Origin: Flavobacteriaceae bacterium
GTDB lineage: Bacteria; Bacteroidota; Bacteroidia; Flavobacteriales; Flavobacteriaceae
Length of the DNA: 48,340 bases
Reading direction: 5' to 3'
Assembly (NCBI GenBank): GCA_947463515.1
Contig: CANHRI010000015.1
Coordinates: 1 to 48,340 of the forward strand
Shown in pieces: positions 15,956 through 24,942 of the stretch; position 1 is the first letter of the stretch, and each line of letters begins with the position of its first letter. The notes beneath the pieces were generated by a model. The model had not been told where the DNA came from. It did not search any database and saw only the letters and a program-made list of their open reading frames with translations. The translations under genes were made by a program, and so were the position numbers.

Positions 15956-17140
15956 TTATGCTAGGGTTTCTTTGATGCGGCGTAAGGCTTCGGTAAGTAC
16001 CTCTTCGCTGGTAGCGTAGGAGAAACGGATGCAGTTGGGGTTGCCAAAAGCGTCGCCGGTTACCGTGGCTACATTGGCTTCGGAAAGCAAATACATCGAG
16101 AAATCATCGGCGTTTTGAATCAATTTTCCGCGCAAGGTTTTTCCAAAAAAGGACGACACATCGGGGAAAACATAAAAGGCGCCTTCGGGAACGTTGATTT
16201 TCATCCCAGGAATATCTTGGATCAAGCCGACTACCAAGTCGCGACGGCGTTGGAACGCGGCCACCATGTCGTTTAACACACTCGGATCGGCCTCGACGGC
16301 GGTAATTGTAGCGCGTTGGGCTATCGAGTTGGCACCACTGGTTACTTGCCCTTGCATTTTGGTACAGGCTTTGGCAATGATTTCGGGGGCACCGATATAG
16401 CCAATACGCCAGCCGGTCATGGCAAAAGCTTTGGCCACACCATTGACGGTTATCGTGCGGTCAAACATCCCCGGAATGGAAGCAATGCTGCAGAAGGTTC
16501 CCGAGAAGTTGATATGTTCGTAGATTTCATCCGAAACGACGTAAAGATTATCGTGTTGTAGAATGATTTCCGACAGAGCGGTCAATTCTTCGCGGCTATA
16601 CACCGAACCACTAGGGTTACAGGGCGAACTGTACCAAATCATTTTGGTTTTGGGTGTGATGGCGTGTGCCAATTGCTCGGGTGTAATTTTGAAATCGCTT
16701 TCCACGCTTGTAGGAACTTCTACAGGAATACCACCCGCGATTTTAATGATTTCAGCATAGGAAACCCAATACGGCGCTGGAAGAATGACTTCGTCACCCG
16801 GATTGATCATCACTTGGGCAATGTTGTATAACGACTGCTTGGCACCTGTAGAAACCACAATTTGCGCCGGAGTATAGGTCAGATTATTGTCACGCTTGAA
16901 CTTACGGCAAATGGCTTCTTTGAGTTCGAGATACCCATCGACAGGCGAGTAGGTACTGTAATTTTCATCAATGGCTTTTTTGGCAGCCGCTTTGATAAAA
17001 TCGGGCGTGTTAAAATCGGGTTCGCCCAAACTTAAACTGATGATGTCTTTTCCTTGGGCTTTCAATTCGCGTGCCAAGGCGGCCATCGCTAGGGTTTGGG
17101 ATGTAGTCAGACTGTTGATACGGTCGGATAACGGATTCAT
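15956..17140 (-). CDS. Class I/II pyridoxal-phosphate aminotransferase, aspartate type
   Basis: A 394-residue subgroup 1-gamma aminotransferase, most likely aspartate:2-oxoglutarate. Visible parts are SLSLGEPDFNTPDFI, STGAKQSLYNIAQ (PLP phosphate), the Asp and Tyr of VVSDEIYEHI, the Schiff-base Lys237 in NGVAKAFAMTGWRIGY, and the C-terminal Arg in CIRFSYATS. Residue 236 before the lysine is Ala rather than the more usual Ser, which the family tolerates. The start at 17140 was chosen because a TATCTTTG promoter motif ends 28 bases before it, and longer starts fall inside that motif. It is a single gene with its own terminator. Aspartate, glutamate or a broader substrate range cannot be told apart from sequence. 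Confidence 0.9.
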   Translation of the reverse strand: MNPLSDRINSLTTSQTLAMAALARELKAQGKDIISLSLGEPDFNTPDFIKAAAKKAIDENYSTYSPVDGYLELKEAICRKFKRDNNLTYTPAQIVVSTGAKQSLYNIAQVMINPGDEVILPAPYWVSYAEIIKIAGGIPVEVPTSVESDFKITPEQLAHAITPKTKMIWYSSPCNPSGSVYSREELTALSEIILQHDNLYVVSDEIYEHINFSGTFCSIASIPGMFDRTITVNGVAKAFAMTGWRIGYIGAPEIIAKACTKMQGQVTSGANSIAQRATITAVEADPSVLNDMVAAFQRRRDLVVGLIQDIPGMKINVPEGAFYVFPDVSSFFGKTLRGKLIQNADDFSMYLLSEANVATVTGDAFGNPNCIRFSYATSEEVLTEALRRIKETLA

Positions 17141-17167
17141 AGTGATGTTGTGTTTTGAGATTTCGGG

Positions 17168-17175
17168 CAAAGATA
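17168..17175 (-). promoter_or_regulatory. -7 promoter motif of the aminotransferase gene
   Basis: TATCTTTG on the minus strand, matching TAnnTTTG; excludes the longer upstream start. Confidence 0.7.
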
Positions 17176-17185
17176 GTCCTAAAAT

Positions 17186-18280
17186 TTATGCCAATTGGGG
17201 TTTTTTGCCCAATTCCTTTAAGTGGGTAAAATGCGAAATCACGGCCTCCCGCATGGTTTTGAACTCATAATAGGGAAGGTTGCATTCTTTGGCCGTTTGT
17301 TTTACGATTTCTGCAATTTTGTCGTAATGAATGTGACTAATATTAGGAAAAATGTGGTGCTCAATCTGGTGATTTAAGCCTCCTGTGTAATAATTGACCA
17401 ACCAGTTTTTGGGTGCGAAATTGGCCGTAGTATACAACTGGTGAATGGCCCAAGTATTTTCGATTTCTCCATTTTCATTAGGTACGGGGTTGTGGGTTTC
17501 ATGCACCACGTGAGCCAATTGGAATACGATACTCAAAATAAGACCTGCGGTATAATGCATTACGGCGAACCCTAAGATTACTTTCCACCAAGTAATTCCC
17601 ATCACCATAGGGGTTACTAACCAGATAGAGAAATAAATCACTTTGGTAATGATTAGGGTAGTCCATTGGAAGGTAGGACTTTTAAAATCGCCATACGAAA
17701 GTTTACGGGCTAAGTAGCGTTTCATTTGCAAAAAGTCGGTGGTAATGGCCCAGTTGAACGTGAGCAATCCATATAAAAAGATGGAATACACATGTTGAAA
17801 CTTGTGGTGTTTATACCATTTGGCTTCGCGTGTAAAGCGCAAAATACGTCCCGCTTCTAGGTCCTCATCATGGCCCAAAATATTGGTATACGTATGGTGT
17901 AAAACATTGTGTTGTACTTGCCAATTGTACACATTACCCGCCAAAATATAAATACTGCCGCCCATAATTTTGTTAACCCAAGATTTGGTCGAATACGAGC
18001 CGTGATTCCCGTCGTGCATCACGTTCATGCCCACACCAGCCATCCCGATACCGGTGATGATGTTGAGCAAAAGGTACATCCAAAAAGGCATATCCATGGC
18101 CAATACAAAAAAGTAAGGCACGAGAAAAATAGAAAACATTACAATCGTTTTCAGGTGCAATTTCCAGTTTCCAGTGCGGCTGAGGTTGTTGTCTTTGAAG
18201 TAATCGTTTACGCGCTTGTTGAGCGTTCTGAAGAATTTTAATTGATCATTTTTGGAGAAGATAGGACTTCCTGCTTCCAT
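17186..18280 (-). CDS. Membrane fatty acid desaturase (front-end type His boxes)
   Basis: A 364-residue integral membrane di-iron desaturase that puts double bonds into acyl chains. Three His boxes are present: HDGNH (89-93), HNVLHH (124-129) and QIEHH (305-309). The Gln in place of His in the third box is the mark of front-end (delta-5/delta-6 type) or linoleoyl-CoA desaturase relatives. There is no cytochrome b5 domain, so an external ferredoxin or b5 is needed. Hydrophobic pairs at about 45-80 and 210-260 span the membrane. A TAAATTTG motif lies 26 bases before the ATG. It diverges from rsmG. In Flavobacteriaceae such enzymes adjust membrane fluidity; the regiospecificity is not deducible here. 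Confidence 0.9.
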   Translation of the reverse strand: MEAGSPIFSKNDQLKFFRTLNKRVNDYFKDNNLSRTGNWKLHLKTIVMFSIFLVPYFFVLAMDMPFWMYLLLNIITGIGMAGVGMNVMHDGNHGSYSTKSWVNKIMGGSIYILAGNVYNWQVQHNVLHHTYTNILGHDEDLEAGRILRFTREAKWYKHHKFQHVYSIFLYGLLTFNWAITTDFLQMKRYLARKLSYGDFKSPTFQWTTLIITKVIYFSIWLVTPMVMGITWWKVILGFAVMHYTAGLILSIVFQLAHVVHETHNPVPNENGEIENTWAIHQLYTTANFAPKNWLVNYYTGGLNHQIEHHIFPNISHIHYDKIAEIVKQTAKECNLPYYEFKTMREAVISHFTHLKELGKKPQLA

Positions 18281-18305
18281 GTATTCTAAATTTTAAATAT
18301 TGCCT

Positions 18306-18313
18306 CAAATTTA
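18306..18313 (-). promoter_or_regulatory. -7 promoter motif of the desaturase gene
   Basis: TAAATTTG on the minus strand, 26 bases before the ATG at 18280. Confidence 0.6.
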
Positions 18314-18368
18314 AGTAATATAATTTTTTCAAACCTGACATTGCTCATATTTTATTCACGATTTAACG

Positions 18369-18376
18369 TAACTTTG
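18369..18376 (+). promoter_or_regulatory. -7 promoter motif of rsmG
   Basis: TAACTTTG on the plus strand. It lies inside the longest reading frame of rsmG and so points to the ATG at 18392. Confidence 0.68.
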
Positions 18377-18391
18377 TACAAAATTCAATGC

Positions 18392-19021
18392 ATGGAAGAA
18401 ATTTGGAAGCAATTTCCTAACCTTACTGAAAATCAACGCAATCAATTCACACAATTGCAGGCCCTTTACACCGAATGGAATGCTAAAATCAATGTGATTT
18501 CGCGAAAGGATATTGACGAGTTATATACCCGACATATCTTACATTCGTTGGGGATTGCCAAGGTCATGGAATTTCAACCGGGCGCTTCAGTGATGGATGT
18601 AGGAACAGGAGGTGGATTTCCAGGAATTCCGTTGGCCATCCTTTTTCCCGATACGCAATTTTACTTGATTGATGTTATTGGTAAAAAAATAAAAGTGGTG
18701 CAAGAAGTAGCTGCCGCTTTGAGGTTGACCAATGTGAAAGCCGCCCAAATGCGCGCGGAGAATGTGCAGGAAGAATTTGATTTTATTGTGAGCCGTGCCG
18801 TTACCAATATGCCCGATTTTGTAAAATGGGTGCGAGGCAAAGTAAAAAAACAATCCAAACACCCGCTCGATAATGGAATTCTCTACCTAAAAGGCGGAGA
18901 TTTAACCGAGGAATTGGCGGTATTTCAACGCACCGTACTGTATGATTTAGCAGACTATTTTGAAGACCCGTTTTTTGAAACCAAAAAAGTAGTATACCTT
19001 CCGTTGAAGTATAAAACCTAA
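18392..19021 (+). CDS. rsmG: 16S rRNA (guanine527-N7)-methyltransferase
   Basis: RsmG methylates N7 of G527 in the 530 loop of 16S rRNA with S-adenosylmethionine; its loss can give low-level streptomycin resistance. The protein has 209 residues from the chosen start, the family size. The opening LYTEWNAKINVISRKDIDEL, the SAM motif VMDVGTGGGFPG (about 67-78), the acidic LIDVIGKK and FIVSRAVTNM are all typical. The upstream ATG at 18341 would precede the promoter motif, and the first family-like residues begin after 18392. The gene ends at a bidirectional terminator shared with the converging T9SS protein. Confidence 0.94.
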   Translation: MEEIWKQFPNLTENQRNQFTQLQALYTEWNAKINVISRKDIDELYTRHILHSLGIAKVMEFQPGASVMDVGTGGGFPGIPLAILFPDTQFYLIDVIGKKIKVVQEVAAALRLTNVKAAQMRAENVQEEFDFIVSRAVTNMPDFVKWVRGKVKKQSKHPLDNGILYLKGGDLTEELAVFQRTVLYDLADYFEDPFFETKKVVYLPLKYKT

Positions 19022-19052
19022 AAAAAGTCCCTCTTGAAAAGGGACTTTTTTT
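19020..19052 (+). terminator. Terminator (both directions) between rsmG and the T9SS protein
   Basis: AAAAAAGTCCC pairs with GGGACTTTTTT across a nine-base loop; T-runs on both strands. Confidence 0.8.
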
Positions 19053-19053
19053 G

Positions 19054-21324
19054 TTATGATTTAATCAGTTTAAAGGTTTTTTTACCCGATTCATTCGACA
19101 AAGTCAGTAGATAGGCGCCAACAGTAAGATCCATCGGAATGCTTATCATACCCGAAAAGGAGTCCAACGTAGCTTTCCAGACGGTTTTCCCCGTCATATC
19201 GGTGAGCTGCAACGTCGAGGCCATCACTTCCGTAGGGGCATAGAGTTCCAATTGACTCCCCATAGGATTTTTTACCTGAAGTTGCGCAATCGCAAAGGGG
19301 TTCAATCCCAACTGTCCTTGTACAATTTCGTTGTACGCAAAAAGTTGGTTGCTCGGTGTTAAGGTGACGTGGTTTTCATTCACATTGGGCACATGGTAAT
19401 TGACAAAAGGCGTGACCGAGTTCGTTGTAATCGGACTATACCAATTGGGGTTGGACACGGCCAAGGCGCTTAAGGTGGGAATAAAATCAAAAAATTGAAT
19501 CTCCAAATTATCCATAAACTCCGTAATCAAGGTGTTGCCTGGCGCTCCCGTTGCCAATCCCGACATGTCAAAACGACCGCCCGGCGCCGAATCCAATCCA
19601 GCCGTGGTAGCGGGATAGCGGCAGTTGGCAAGGCTTTCCAATAAGGTGACCCATCCAAACAGTATAAAGGTCTGTCCACGGAAACGGCTCACTTGGTTGG
19701 TTTGACCCGCAGCAGGCGTAAAGCGTAAGTTGATAATGGCCCGTTGGGAGCTACTTTGGTTAAACGTATGGTCCATGACGACCATATCGGGTGTACCGGT
19801 CATCGTTCCATTGCCCGCCCCGTTGGCGATAGCGACATTGCGAACCGTAGTGGGGAATCCCATCGTGTTGAGTTCGTTTTGAAAGGCATCCCGATAGTTG
19901 GGGGCTCCTGTAGGCAGTAAAGCATTAGTAGCGGTCATAAACTCAAATGCACTTCCTGATTGTAAGTGGCCTTCCAAATGGTCGATCAACATCTGACGAG
20001 CAGCGGGACTCTTCAACATACCGTTGACAATGGCCTGCATAGAGGTATCGCCCAAAGGACCAAACGCCATGTAGTTGAATAAATGTTGAAAGCCAATCGG
20101 CACGTTGGCACCTAAATGGGGCGAATCAAATGAAATATACAAACGGGTATCGTGATTTAAGCTATTCATTTCCATATACCGCAATGCATAACGTGAAATC
20201 AATCCCCCCATGCTGGGTCCGATCACTACATTTTGCTCGTTTCCAACTTTCTGCGCATTGATTTGCTGCAAGAGTTCGACTAACACAAAGGCATTGCGCT
20301 GGATAAAGTCCACACCGCCATCGACCGTTGTTGTGCTATTCGGACGGACATAATTGGGGAAGTTGAGCACAATGACATCAAACCCTAAGGCGCGTAAATC
20401 ATCGGCCATATTTTGTCCCACACCATACGTTAATTGATTGTAAATAGCGGTTGTATTTCGGGTGTCGCCGGGGTCAAAGCCATCCACAAGAAGGATTGGT
20501 TTGTCCAAAATGCCATTGGTGGTGTCCAAAAAAAGTTCGTATTCCCCACGACTGGCAAAAGGAGCCGTTTCGCCAAATCCTTGGTAGGTAAGTGTCGAAT
20601 TGATTGTATTGACCACGTTGGGAACAACCGTAAAACCATTGCTTTTTCCGTACACTTGTCCTTCTGTAGTAAGGGTAAAACGGCTCTGCGACTGAGTTCC
20701 ATCAGTAAATTGAAGGGCGACTTCTACCGTATGTTGTCCACTTCTAGAAAAGGTAATCGGTAGTTTTTGTCCTTTTTGTAGGGAAAAAGTACTGCCGTTT
20801 TCCAAAGTAAGTACCAATGAAGCAAGCGTTTTGGAAGTGCTAAACACCAATTGTTCGGGGAGGGTGAAGGTTACGGCATTGGTGCGCGAAGAAGCCATAA
20901 TTGGCGCTACCCCAGTAAAATGGTGTTGTTGCAGATAGTTGGCATTTCCTTTGGCCAACCATAGCCCTTGGCTGTTTTTTTGCAAGTTGGCATATTGGCT
21001 TTGTGGGATAGATTCAAAATCGGTATCTAAAAGGGCAAGAGGAATTTCTTGCTGTGCAATTCCGAGCGCTCTTTGGGTTTCCCACACCGAAAGATCGGGT
21101 AAGCGATGGTCAAAATCTGCCCGTTGGAGTTCGCTGTAGATTTGTTTAAAAAGTGAGGTGTTGAGTGTGCTGGGTGCTTGTTCTTTGATGTTTGAATGGC
21201 ACCATACCCGGTCGATGAGGATATGGGTTTGGGTATCCGATTTCAAAAGATCATAAGTAGCATCTTGCGCCTGTAGGGTCATCCCCCATAAGCCCAAAAC
21301 GAAAATGCGTAATGTTTGATTCAT
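19054..21324 (-). CDS. T9SS-exported serine hydrolase (lipase/esterase-like)
   Basis: A 756-residue secreted protein. A signal peptide ends near residue 20 (LQAQ). The central part is an alpha/beta hydrolase: ILLVDGFDPGDTRN (about 277-290) with DVIVLNFPNY, the nucleophile elbow GPSMGG with Ser371, and RLYISFDSPHLGANVP-like sequence that resembles lipases and PGAP1-type acyl hydrolases. The last 75 residues form a type A sorting domain of the type IX secretion system: LTDMTGKTVW, a Gly-containing turn (VGAYLLTLSN) and the final KTFKLIKS. An N-terminal beta-rich region (about 150-235) may hold a separate module. The protein should be exported and either released or attached to the cell surface. 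Substrate unknown. It is a single gene. Confidence 0.85.
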   Translation of the reverse strand: MNQTLRIFVLGLWGMTLQAQDATYDLLKSDTQTHILIDRVWCHSNIKEQAPSTLNTSLFKQIYSELQRADFDHRLPDLSVWETQRALGIAQQEIPLALLDTDFESIPQSQYANLQKNSQGLWLAKGNANYLQQHHFTGVAPIMASSRTNAVTFTLPEQLVFSTSKTLASLVLTLENGSTFSLQKGQKLPITFSRSGQHTVEVALQFTDGTQSQSRFTLTTEGQVYGKSNGFTVVPNVVNTINSTLTYQGFGETAPFASRGEYELFLDTTNGILDKPILLVDGFDPGDTRNTTAIYNQLTYGVGQNMADDLRALGFDVIVLNFPNYVRPNSTTTVDGGVDFIQRNAFVLVELLQQINAQKVGNEQNVVIGPSMGGLISRYALRYMEMNSLNHDTRLYISFDSPHLGANVPIGFQHLFNYMAFGPLGDTSMQAIVNGMLKSPAARQMLIDHLEGHLQSGSAFEFMTATNALLPTGAPNYRDAFQNELNTMGFPTTVRNVAIANGAGNGTMTGTPDMVVMDHTFNQSSSQRAIINLRFTPAAGQTNQVSRFRGQTFILFGWVTLLESLANCRYPATTAGLDSAPGGRFDMSGLATGAPGNTLITEFMDNLEIQFFDFIPTLSALAVSNPNWYSPITTNSVTPFVNYHVPNVNENHVTLTPSNQLFAYNEIVQGQLGLNPFAIAQLQVKNPMGSQLELYAPTEVMASTLQLTDMTGKTVWKATLDSFSGMISIPMDLTVGAYLLTLSNESGKKTFKLIKS

Positions 21325-21375
21325 GTGTTAGGATTTTGATTTCCGAATGTACAAAAAATTCAGAATCAAGCGAAT

Positions 21376-21409
21376 AAAAAAATCCGATTCTTAGGTAGAA
21401 CCGGATTTG
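21376..21409 (-). terminator. Terminator of pruA
   Basis: On the minus strand, AAATCCG and GTTCT pair with AGAAT and CGGATTT around a five-base loop, followed by a T-run. Confidence 0.75.
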
Positions 21410-21429
21410 TAAAGGTTGAACGTTAAAAA

Positions 21430-23058
21430 CTATTCGCCCAAAAACGGATAACGATAGTTTGCTGGCGTGACAAAGGTTTCTTTGATGGTACGCGGCGAAA
21501 CCCAACGCAATAAATTTTGCATCGATCCCGCTTTATCATTGGTTCCTGAAGCTCTAGCTCCACCAAACGGTTGCATACCCACAACTGCTCCCGTGGGTTT
21601 GTCGTTGATGTAGAAGTTCCCCGCACTATTTTCTAAAGCTTGAGTGGCTTCTACAATGGCGTATCGATCTTGGCTAAAAATCGCACCTGTCAAGGCATAT
21701 TCCGACGTTTGATCGATCAGCGTTAAGGTTTCTTTCCAATCGGCATCTTCATATATATACACCGTTAATACGGGGCCGAACAACTCAGTCTCCATCGTTT
21801 TATACTTGGGATTGGTAGTCAAAATCACCGTTGGCTGGATAAAGTACCCCACCGATTTGTCGTAGTTCCCCCCAAAAAGTATCTCGGCATCAGCATCTTG
21901 TTTCGCTTGCTCGATGTAGGATACTAGTTTGTCAAACGACCCTTGATGAATGACTGCGGTTACAAAGTTGGAAAAATCTTCAGGGGATCCCATTTTTATG
22001 GAAGCCAATTCTTTTTCCATTTCTTCTTTAATCGCCGGCCACAAGGATTTTGGGAAATATGCACGGGAAGCCGCACTACATTTTTGTCCTTGAAATTCAA
22101 AAGCACCACGAATGGTATTGGCCACAACTTGTTTTACATCGGCTGAAGGATGGGCCAAAACAAAGTCTTTACCGCCCGTTTCCCCTACAATTCGGGGATA
22201 GGTTTTGTAGGTGTGAATATTTTCGCCAATTTTTTTCCAAATTTCTTTGAATACAAAGGTTGAACCAGTGTAGTGTACGCCTGCAAAATCAGGGTGTTTC
22301 AAAACAATATCGGTGATCATTACGGGGTCGCCAAAAATCACGTTGATCACCCCGTCAGGGACACCTGCTTCCTGGAATACATCAATAATCACTTTGGCCG
22401 AAAACACCTGACTGTCGCTGGGTTTCCAAACCACAGTATTGCCCATCAAGGCGGCACTGGCAGGAAGATTGGCTGCAATAGCTGTAAAATTAAACGGTGT
22501 AATCGCGTACACAAATCCCTCTAGCGGACGGTATTCCACACGGTTCCAAATGTCGGATACCGAAGTGGGTTGGTCGCTGTAGATTTGCGTCATAAACTCC
22601 ACATTATAGCGCAAGAAGTCAATTAACTCACAAGCGGCATCAATTTCGGCTTGAAAAATCGTTTTAGATTGTGCAATCATCGTCGCTGCATTGATGCGTG
22701 CACGGTAGGGACCTGCAATCAATTCGGCGGCTTTTAAAAAGATGGCAGCACGGTGCTCCCAAGGCATATTGGCCCATTTTTTTCGCGCTTCCAAGGCAGC
22801 GTCAATCGCTTGTGTAACATGCGTAGCTTCCCCTAAATGGTAGGTACCTACTATATGTTTATGATTGTGAGGTGCCGATAGGGTTCGCGTATTGCCTGTT
22901 CGAACTTCTTGACTACCAATGTACATAGGCACATCAATCGTTTCGTTCCACATTTTTTGGTATGCGGCAAGCACAGCTGCTTTTTCAGGGGAATTGGGGG
23001 TGTATGCTTTTACGGGTTCGTTAACCGCTTTGGGGACATTAAAAAATCCTTTAGGCAT
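21430..23058 (-). CDS. pruA: 1-pyrroline-5-carboxylate dehydrogenase
   Basis: This NAD-dependent aldehyde dehydrogenase oxidises glutamate semialdehyde, formed from pyrroline-5-carboxylate, to glutamate, the second step of proline breakdown. The 542-residue length is that of the stand-alone enzyme, without a fused proline dehydrogenase. Catalytic parts are ITPFNFTAIAANLPA, Glu293 in VGETGGKDFV and the nucleophile Cys327 in FEFQGQKCSAASR. The C-terminal GGARASGTNDKAGS is conserved. A TATTTTTG motif lies about 70 bases upstream. It follows apaG and DUF5103 in the same direction, a common order in Flavobacteriaceae. Confidence 0.95.
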   Translation of the reverse strand: MPKGFFNVPKAVNEPVKAYTPNSPEKAAVLAAYQKMWNETIDVPMYIGSQEVRTGNTRTLSAPHNHKHIVGTYHLGEATHVTQAIDAALEARKKWANMPWEHRAAIFLKAAELIAGPYRARINAATMIAQSKTIFQAEIDAACELIDFLRYNVEFMTQIYSDQPTSVSDIWNRVEYRPLEGFVYAITPFNFTAIAANLPASAALMGNTVVWKPSDSQVFSAKVIIDVFQEAGVPDGVINVIFGDPVMITDIVLKHPDFAGVHYTGSTFVFKEIWKKIGENIHTYKTYPRIVGETGGKDFVLAHPSADVKQVVANTIRGAFEFQGQKCSAASRAYFPKSLWPAIKEEMEKELASIKMGSPEDFSNFVTAVIHQGSFDKLVSYIEQAKQDADAEILFGGNYDKSVGYFIQPTVILTTNPKYKTMETELFGPVLTVYIYEDADWKETLTLIDQTSEYALTGAIFSQDRYAIVEATQALENSAGNFYINDKPTGAVVGMQPFGGARASGTNDKAGSMQNLLRWVSPRTIKETFVTPANYRYPFLGE

Positions 23059-23128
23059 GGTGTTGTGTTTAAAAATTGAACAATAGAAAAAAAATAGGGG
23101 TGCTTTTTACGAATGCGTTACCCTTTCG

Positions 23129-23136
23129 CAAAAATA
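23129..23136 (-). promoter_or_regulatory. -7 promoter motif of pruA
   Basis: TATTTTTG on the minus strand within the apaG-pruA gap. Confidence 0.58.
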
Positions 23137-23186
23137 CAAAGGTTTTGGTGATAAATAAGGAATCGGGAAATAAACTTAAAACGGGT

Positions 23187-23573
23187 TTAATTCAACGCAT
23201 AAGGTGCGTTCAATCGGAAGCCTGGAACAATCACCCGAAAGTTCTTGGTGGTCGTAAAATTGACCATGGTAAACCAACCCCCCATGGCTCCGTGGGGCGA
23301 GGAAAGTAAGCATCCCGAAGAATAAGTGTGGGTTTCCCCCGGCTTTAATACGGGTTTTTTACCAATAACTCCTTCGCCATCGACCGTTTCAAGATCGTTG
23401 AGGGAATCAAAAATTTCCCAATGACGGGACAACAATTGTACCGAGTCTTTACTGTGATTTTCAATGGTAATTTCATACGAAAAGGCATAGTGTAGCTTGT
23501 AATTTTTGAAGTATGTGCCTTCAAAATTCGTACTGACAGAAATTTTTATGCCTTTGGTGATTTGGGTAACCAT
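23187..23573 (-). CDS. apaG: ApaG domain protein
   Basis: A 128-residue ApaG protein: an immunoglobulin-like beta sandwich linked in enterobacteria to Co2+ resistance and dinucleotide metabolism, role unsettled. The family pattern is clear: YAFSYEITIENHSKDSVQLL, LSRHWEIFDS, GEGVIGKKPVLKPGE and the terminal SPHGAMGGWFTMVN. It lies between DUF5103 (69-base gap, weak TAACTTTA motif) and pruA, an order common in this family of bacteria. Confidence 0.92.
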   Translation of the reverse strand: MVTQITKGIKISVSTNFEGTYFKNYKLHYAFSYEITIENHSKDSVQLLSRHWEIFDSLNDLETVDGEGVIGKKPVLKPGETHTYSSGCLLSSPHGAMGGWFTMVNFTTTKNFRVIVPGFRLNAPYALN

Positions 23574-23642
23574 AACCTCGTTTTAGTGACGTAAAGTTAT
23601 AAAAAATATGTAATAGTCAACGCATTACCTGTTAAAGTATCA

Positions 23643-24890
23643 TTAATTGATGATGTCAACCGAAGAGGCAATTCCTTTTCCAATGACCCGGTCGTAGCGT
23701 TGGTTGTTTTCCCGATAATAGACCAAAACCATATAGTCATTTTCGGTTTCAAAGTAATTCCCATCGAGGGTATTTTCTTCATCGATATAACCACGGCTGT
23801 CTGCAATGGTGTAACTAAAATTAGTAAAACCTTGCTTGATCATCACGGCCTTCTCGTATATTTTTTTCTTTTCATTGTACTCCATTTTGTACTCGTCATT
23901 GAGCGCAAAATTGTTGAACATTCCCGTGATGTAAATGTTTTTATTGGAAAAAAAGGCAGGTGCCGACAACGAAAAATAAACCCAAGCATAATCCGCTTCT
24001 ATTTCTGAATTGGCCGCGTTGACATTGTTTACCATGAAGTTCCCGTTTTTGTCAGGCCAAAAGGTGTAGGGTTTGTTACCCCGCGCTTCATTGGTGTACA
24101 AATAGCAATTGTACAAACCGCCGTTGGTGTCAATACGGGCTATAGAATTATTGGCCGCTTGAATGATCTTGTTTTCCAAAAACAAGTATTCATTACCACC
24201 CCAAAATTGCGTCTCCGCATCGTATTTATAAATCAAATCATTACCCACCGTAAACATGGGACGGATATTGGTCTTGGCATTATTGAATTTGCCGTTTTGA
24301 AGCAACATTACTTTGACATTTTGCAACGGACTTTGGAAGGTAATTGAACCCGAACGAACGGCAAAATCAAGGTTGTGTTTATGCGGTGCATCTTCATTGC
24401 GACGGGCGCGTTTTACCTGAACGGGCACCGAAACTAGATTTTCATATAATACAAATTTTCGCGAAAAAACCACTTCACGGTCTTCGTTCAAAATACTAAT
24501 CATGTAGTTGCCGCTAACCTTAATTTGGGTAAACTTGTTGGGAAATCCGATGCGGTAGTGCGAATAGATTTGCAAACAATTGAGCGAGTTGGTATACTCT
24601 ATGATGCGTTGGTCGTTGAACCCATTCAAATATTCGTTGATGGTGAGTTGCGAAGGTTTCCAATCGTAATCACAATGCGTGATGCGGTAGTAGTAGTTGT
24701 CTTCCGAGCCGTGTAAATCGTCGAATTGCAATTGAAATTCGTCGCCCAACTGAAAGACGGGGACTTTATTCAGCCCATTTTGGATAAAAGAAACCGTTTT
24801 GATGTAATAGGGTGGAAGTACTTCTTTTTCTTGCGTCCAGCCCCAACAAAAACAAAGGTGTAATCCGAACAGCCAAAATAGATTGCGCAT
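23643..24890 (-). CDS. Secreted DUF5103 family protein
   Basis: A 415-residue exported protein of the Bacteroidota family DUF5103. A signal peptide covers about residues 1-19. The family pattern is visible: HCDYDWKPSQLTINEYLNGF near the start, a central beta-rich domain, YLYTNEARGNKPYTFWPDKN, and DENTLDGNYFETENDYMVLVYYR at the end. It appears to be all-beta; the family has no confirmed function. It precedes apaG by 69 bases. The upstream region carries a weak promoter-like TATCTTTA about 20 bases before the ATG. Confidence 0.85.
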   Translation of the reverse strand: MRNLFWLFGLHLCFCWGWTQEKEVLPPYYIKTVSFIQNGLNKVPVFQLGDEFQLQFDDLHGSEDNYYYRITHCDYDWKPSQLTINEYLNGFNDQRIIEYTNSLNCLQIYSHYRIGFPNKFTQIKVSGNYMISILNEDREVVFSRKFVLYENLVSVPVQVKRARRNEDAPHKHNLDFAVRSGSITFQSPLQNVKVMLLQNGKFNNAKTNIRPMFTVGNDLIYKYDAETQFWGGNEYLFLENKIIQAANNSIARIDTNGGLYNCYLYTNEARGNKPYTFWPDKNGNFMVNNVNAANSEIEADYAWVYFSLSAPAFFSNKNIYITGMFNNFALNDEYKMEYNEKKKIYEKAVMIKQGFTNFSYTIADSRGYIDEENTLDGNYFETENDYMVLVYYRENNQRYDRVIGKGIASSVDIIN

Positions 24891-24942
24891 ATTTCTTGGT
24901 TTAGTTTCGTAAAGATACTAAACTCGCGAAAACAATGCCAAA

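Noticed and set aside
15956..17140. Ala236 before the PLP lysine as a sign of lost activity in the aminotransferase
   Set aside because: The family accepts Gly, Ser, Thr or Ala at this position and all other catalytic residues are present.
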